A stretch of DNA of 64,000 bases from positions 2,418,001 through 2,482,000 of the forward strand of contig CBDEHK010000001.1 of assembly GCA_965238305.1 (NCBI GenBank). The letters are read 5' to 3'. The stretch is from CBDCGJ01 sp965238305. GTDB lineage: Bacteria > Pseudomonadota > Alphaproteobacteria > GCA-2731375. The position numbers were made by a program, and so were the translations under genes. Positions 61,866-64,000 of this stretch are shown one piece after another; within the stretch, counting starts at the first letter, position 1; the number at the start of each line of letters is the position of its first letter. A model generated the notes under the pieces. That model was not told the DNA's origin. It did not search any database and saw only the letters and a program-made list of their open reading frames with translations.

Positions 61866-62823
61866 GTCAATAGCCCTGGTAACCTTCCTTATTTTGGCGT
61901 TAATCCCAGCAATCGCGCAAGATTATTGGGTTGATCAATTGACGCGATACGTCTTGTTCGGACTTTTCGCCATGTCATTGTCGTTGGTTTGGGGACGCGG
62001 CGGAATGTTGTGTTTTGGTCAGGCGATGTTTTTTGGCGGCGGCGGCTACGTGATGGCGACAATTATGCTTGGCATGTGGGGCGATGGCTTCAGCCATAGT
62101 TTGTTGGCCGTATTGGCGGCCCTAGTGTCAGCAGCGGCTTTTGCGGCTCTGTTGGGATATTTTTTGTTCTGGGGAAAGGGACTGTCCGGTGCTTATCTGG
62201 CGGTTGTCACTTTGGCCATTGCCTATGTCCTGGAGCAGGGGGTAAAAAGCTGGTATGCGCTAGGTGGTGATAATGGCTTATCTGCGGTGCCGGCGCTGAG
62301 CCTCGTTTTAGGGGATTGGCAGTATGAGTTTTGGCAGACGCTGCCACGATATTATCTGGTGTTGGTGGTTTGCGGGGCGGTCTATGTCTTTTTGGACCTG
62401 CTGATCCGGTCGCCGTTTGGCGTGATCCTGACGGCGGTTCGCACGAACCCGGATCGCGCCATCTATTTGGGCTTTAATATATTTGCGGTCCGCCTGACTG
62501 CATTTGTGATTGGCGCTGTAATCGCTGCTCTGTCGGGTGCGTTGTTTGTCTCCGTAGATGAATTTGCGTCGCCGACCTTGATTGGATTCACCTTGTCGAC
62601 GGAGGTGTTGATTTGGGTGGCACTAGGTGGTCGGGAAATGCCTTTGGCGGCGTTTATCGCAGCAATCGTAATCCGGATCGTAGAAAGCTATCTCTCAGAA
62701 TTATTGGGTGCCTATTGGATATTGGCGCTGGGTAGTTTGCTGATGGCCTCGGTTGTATTGTTACCGAAGGGATTGATCGCGTCACCGATTGGATTAATCC
62801 AATCGCGGCGCCAATCGCGTTAG
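61855..62823 (+). CDS. ABC transporter permease, LivM/UrtC type
   Basis: A 322-residue permease of the LivM family. It has MSLSLVWGRGGMLCFGQAMFFGGGGY split near residue 45, the loop TNPDRAIYLGFNIFAVRL and ALSGALFVSVDEFASP. An ATG at 61855 was preferred to a TTG at 61843. It forms the second membrane half. Its end overlaps the convergent DUF2336 gene by 30 bases. Confidence 0.92.
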   Translation: MAPRSIALVTFLILALIPAIAQDYWVDQLTRYVLFGLFAMSLSLVWGRGGMLCFGQAMFFGGGGYVMATIMLGMWGDGFSHSLLAVLAALVSAAAFAALLGYFLFWGKGLSGAYLAVVTLAIAYVLEQGVKSWYALGGDNGLSAVPALSLVLGDWQYEFWQTLPRYYLVLVVCGAVYVFLDLLIRSPFGVILTAVRTNPDRAIYLGFNIFAVRLTAFVIGAVIAALSGALFVSVDEFASPTLIGFTLSTEVLIWVALGGREMPLAAFIAAIVIRIVESYLSELLGAYWILALGSLLMASVVLLPKGLIASPIGLIQSRRQSR

Positions 62824-63894
62824 TAGGGCCTCTGGATTGGCGGTTTCGATGTCTGGAAATTCTTCGCGAAAATATTCGACAAGTTGGTAGCGATAAGCCG
62901 TGGCCATATCCTCTGCTGCGCTTGCCATGACATTGTGGATTACATGAGCCGCAGTTTCGATCAGCTCTGCCATCGCTAAAGGTAAGCAGGCGGCTTTACA
63001 CAATGAAGCTATAGCAAGATTGCCTCGATCCTCCATCAGCGCGCGAATATTGTGGGTCGGCACGCCGGCGCGTTTGGCTATGGCGGCTTGGAAAAATGGC
63101 AGGTCACCAGTGTAAAGTGCGCGCAGAACAAGTGTCGGGGTCAGTCGGTCATTCAAGTCAAGATGTTGAATTAGTTGCTGTAGCGCCATTTGATCTTGCT
63201 CATTCGCCGTTAGACTTAGAGTTGCAGCTTCGCGACCGAACAGGACAAGTTGATTTGTTAATTGCGGCGGCAAGTTGGTGTCTTCCTTCAGCGTCTGGCG
63301 AATGCTTTCCGACACAGCGACGATCAAGCGTTCCGCGACGGCAGCAGGGATCGCCGGTCGGCTCGCCATACCGGTCATGACTAGCTCGCTGGTTGCGTAT
63401 TTCTCAATCACTTTATAGGACGTGTCGTTGGAAATCTTAGCCCCATGGTTGCGTACCAATGTGTTTACAACTCTCTCGTTGCCATATTCGACCAGGGAAT
63501 CGGAGACCACTTCCGAGACGTGGTTGCGGCTGGCTATGGTTTGCTGCCAGGCTTCAGCCTGCTCACTGACCAGCTTGACCAACTCTTCGTCGCTAAACAC
63601 TTCTGAAGCTTCCAGTAGCGGTAGCGCCACTTCGGAAACGTCTTCAGCCAAAGAGACCGCAATATCGCTTGGCACATTTGGGTTGTTGCGTAATCCTTCG
63701 GACAGCGCCAGCCGCACACCTACTTCTGCGTCAGTCAGCAAAAGTCGGAAAATTGCTTCGGCGATTTCCCGGCCGGTTTCTGTCAGTTCCGCCTCACCGA
63801 ATTGTTCGGTAACTGCGACGGCCGTTTCGATACGCGCGTCTGGCGATTGTTCGTCGGTTAATCGTTGAACTAAATCGCCGGTCAAATTTGCCAT
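62794..63894 (-). CDS. DUF2336 domain protein
   Basis: A 366-residue, all-helical protein of the DUF2336 family, found mainly in Alphaproteobacteria; HEAT-like repeats are suggested by LALSEGLRNNPNVP, VSLAEDVSEVALPLLEAS and RNHGAKISNDTSYKVIEKYA. The function is unknown. The start at 63894 has GGAG nine bases upstream. It is opposite to the ABC genes and ends inside the LivM-type coding region, a convergent overlap of 30 bases. Confidence 0.83.
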   Translation of the reverse strand: MANLTGDLVQRLTDEQSPDARIETAVAVTEQFGEAELTETGREIAEAIFRLLLTDAEVGVRLALSEGLRNNPNVPSDIAVSLAEDVSEVALPLLEASEVFSDEELVKLVSEQAEAWQQTIASRNHVSEVVSDSLVEYGNERVVNTLVRNHGAKISNDTSYKVIEKYATSELVMTGMASRPAIPAAVAERLIVAVSESIRQTLKEDTNLPPQLTNQLVLFGREAATLSLTANEQDQMALQQLIQHLDLNDRLTPTLVLRALYTGDLPFFQAAIAKRAGVPTHNIRALMEDRGNLAIASLCKAACLPLAMAELIETAAHVIHNVMASAAEDMATAYRYQLVEYFREEFPDIETANPEALLTRLAPRLD

Positions 63895-63932
63895 GTTAGA
63901 TTCTCCAGCTCAATCGAACTCTCTTAAGAACG

Positions 63933-64000
63933 ATGCTAAAGAATATGCCCCAGAACAAGTTAACGTCGGCTTACCAAAATCAGGTTATTGGTATCATCAC
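63933..64000 (+). CDS. Possible start of a divergent gene, cut by window edge
   Basis: An ATG at 63933 opens a frame (MLKNMPQNKLTSAYQNQVIG) that continues to the window end. AAGAA lies upstream, and the divergent DUF2336 gene starts 38 bases away. The frame is too short to assign or to exclude chance. Confidence 0.2.
   Translation, partial: MLKNMPQNKLTSAYQNQVIGII

Noticed and set aside
1..64000. tRNA, rRNA, CRISPR, IS elements, prophage, or further in-frame TGA codons in Cys positions
   Set aside because: I looked for these and found none; other enzymes keep their expected Cys residues and full-length frames.

Overview
The window looks like a chromosomal stretch from an alphaproteobacterium, probably Rhodospirillales-like or a marine relative. 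The basis is inference from content: moderate GC, a DUF2336 protein, alphaproteobacterial-style IorAB and HPt/receiver proteins, TRAP transport, several molybdenum hydroxylases, and many SBP-dependent ABC transporters. I saw no rRNA, tRNA, CRISPR array, IS element or phage gene. Almost all sequence is coding, with tight operons and ATGA-type overlaps.

Layout. 1-0.7 kb (minus): the N-terminus of a thiolase-like protein and a DsbA/FrnE-type thioredoxin-fold oxidoreductase. The first active-site Cys codon of that oxidoreductase is an in-frame TGA, read here as selenocysteine, with a SECIS-like hairpin just downstream. 0.8-9 kb: a TPR/2OG-oxygenase protein, a cytochrome P450 with its 3Fe-4S ferredoxin, an HCCA-isomerase-like protein, a VOC protein, a cytoplasmic BisC/TorA-type molybdoenzyme, a SnoaL-like protein and a DUF1445 hydro-lyase. 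9-13.6 kb: a GNAT/cyclic-nucleotide-binding fusion, a YiaW/YiaV-like membrane pair, a long perfect hairpin, DoxX and transglutaminase-like proteins. 13.7-19 kb: iorAB and a ThDP enzyme of the acetolactate synthase family. 19-26 kb: a ceramidase-like membrane protein, a split altronate-dehydratase-like (UxaA) enzyme flanking a TRAP transporter whose binding protein is frameshifted, a DUF1207 protein and a GFA-type zinc protein. 26-34 kb: a Tat-exported flavin amine oxidase and a complete dipeptide/oligopeptide ABC operon. 34-39.6 kb: a class III cyclase plus HPt protein, M20 amidohydrolase, MBL hydrolase, an unknown protein and an FG-GAP-like exported protein. 39.7-44 kb: korAB and a ferredoxin-NADP reductase. 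44-51.4 kb: FAD subunit, fused 2Fe-2S/molybdopterin hydroxylase and hydantoinase A/B in one tight operon. 51.5-64 kb: a receiver protein with Asn at the phospho-Asp position, an HPt-like protein, a second molybdenum hydroxylase large subunit, an acyl-CoA carboxyltransferase, a cysteine hydrolase, spermidine synthase, an amide/urea-type Liv/Urt ABC transporter and a DUF2336 protein.

How it fits together. The 44-63 kb half looks like uptake and oxidative/hydrolytic breakdown of N-heterocycles or amides: amide-type ABC import, molybdenum hydroxylation, hydantoinase-type ring opening and an amidase-like cysteine hydrolase. Ferredoxin-linked 2-oxoacid oxidation (IorAB, KorAB) with FprA connects amino acid and central carbon oxidation to ferredoxin/NADPH. 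The most unusual item is the candidate selenoprotein at 97-720. No selA, selB, selC or selD lies in the window, so that claim needs the rest of the genome. No obvious DNA-binding transcriptional regulator is encoded here either.
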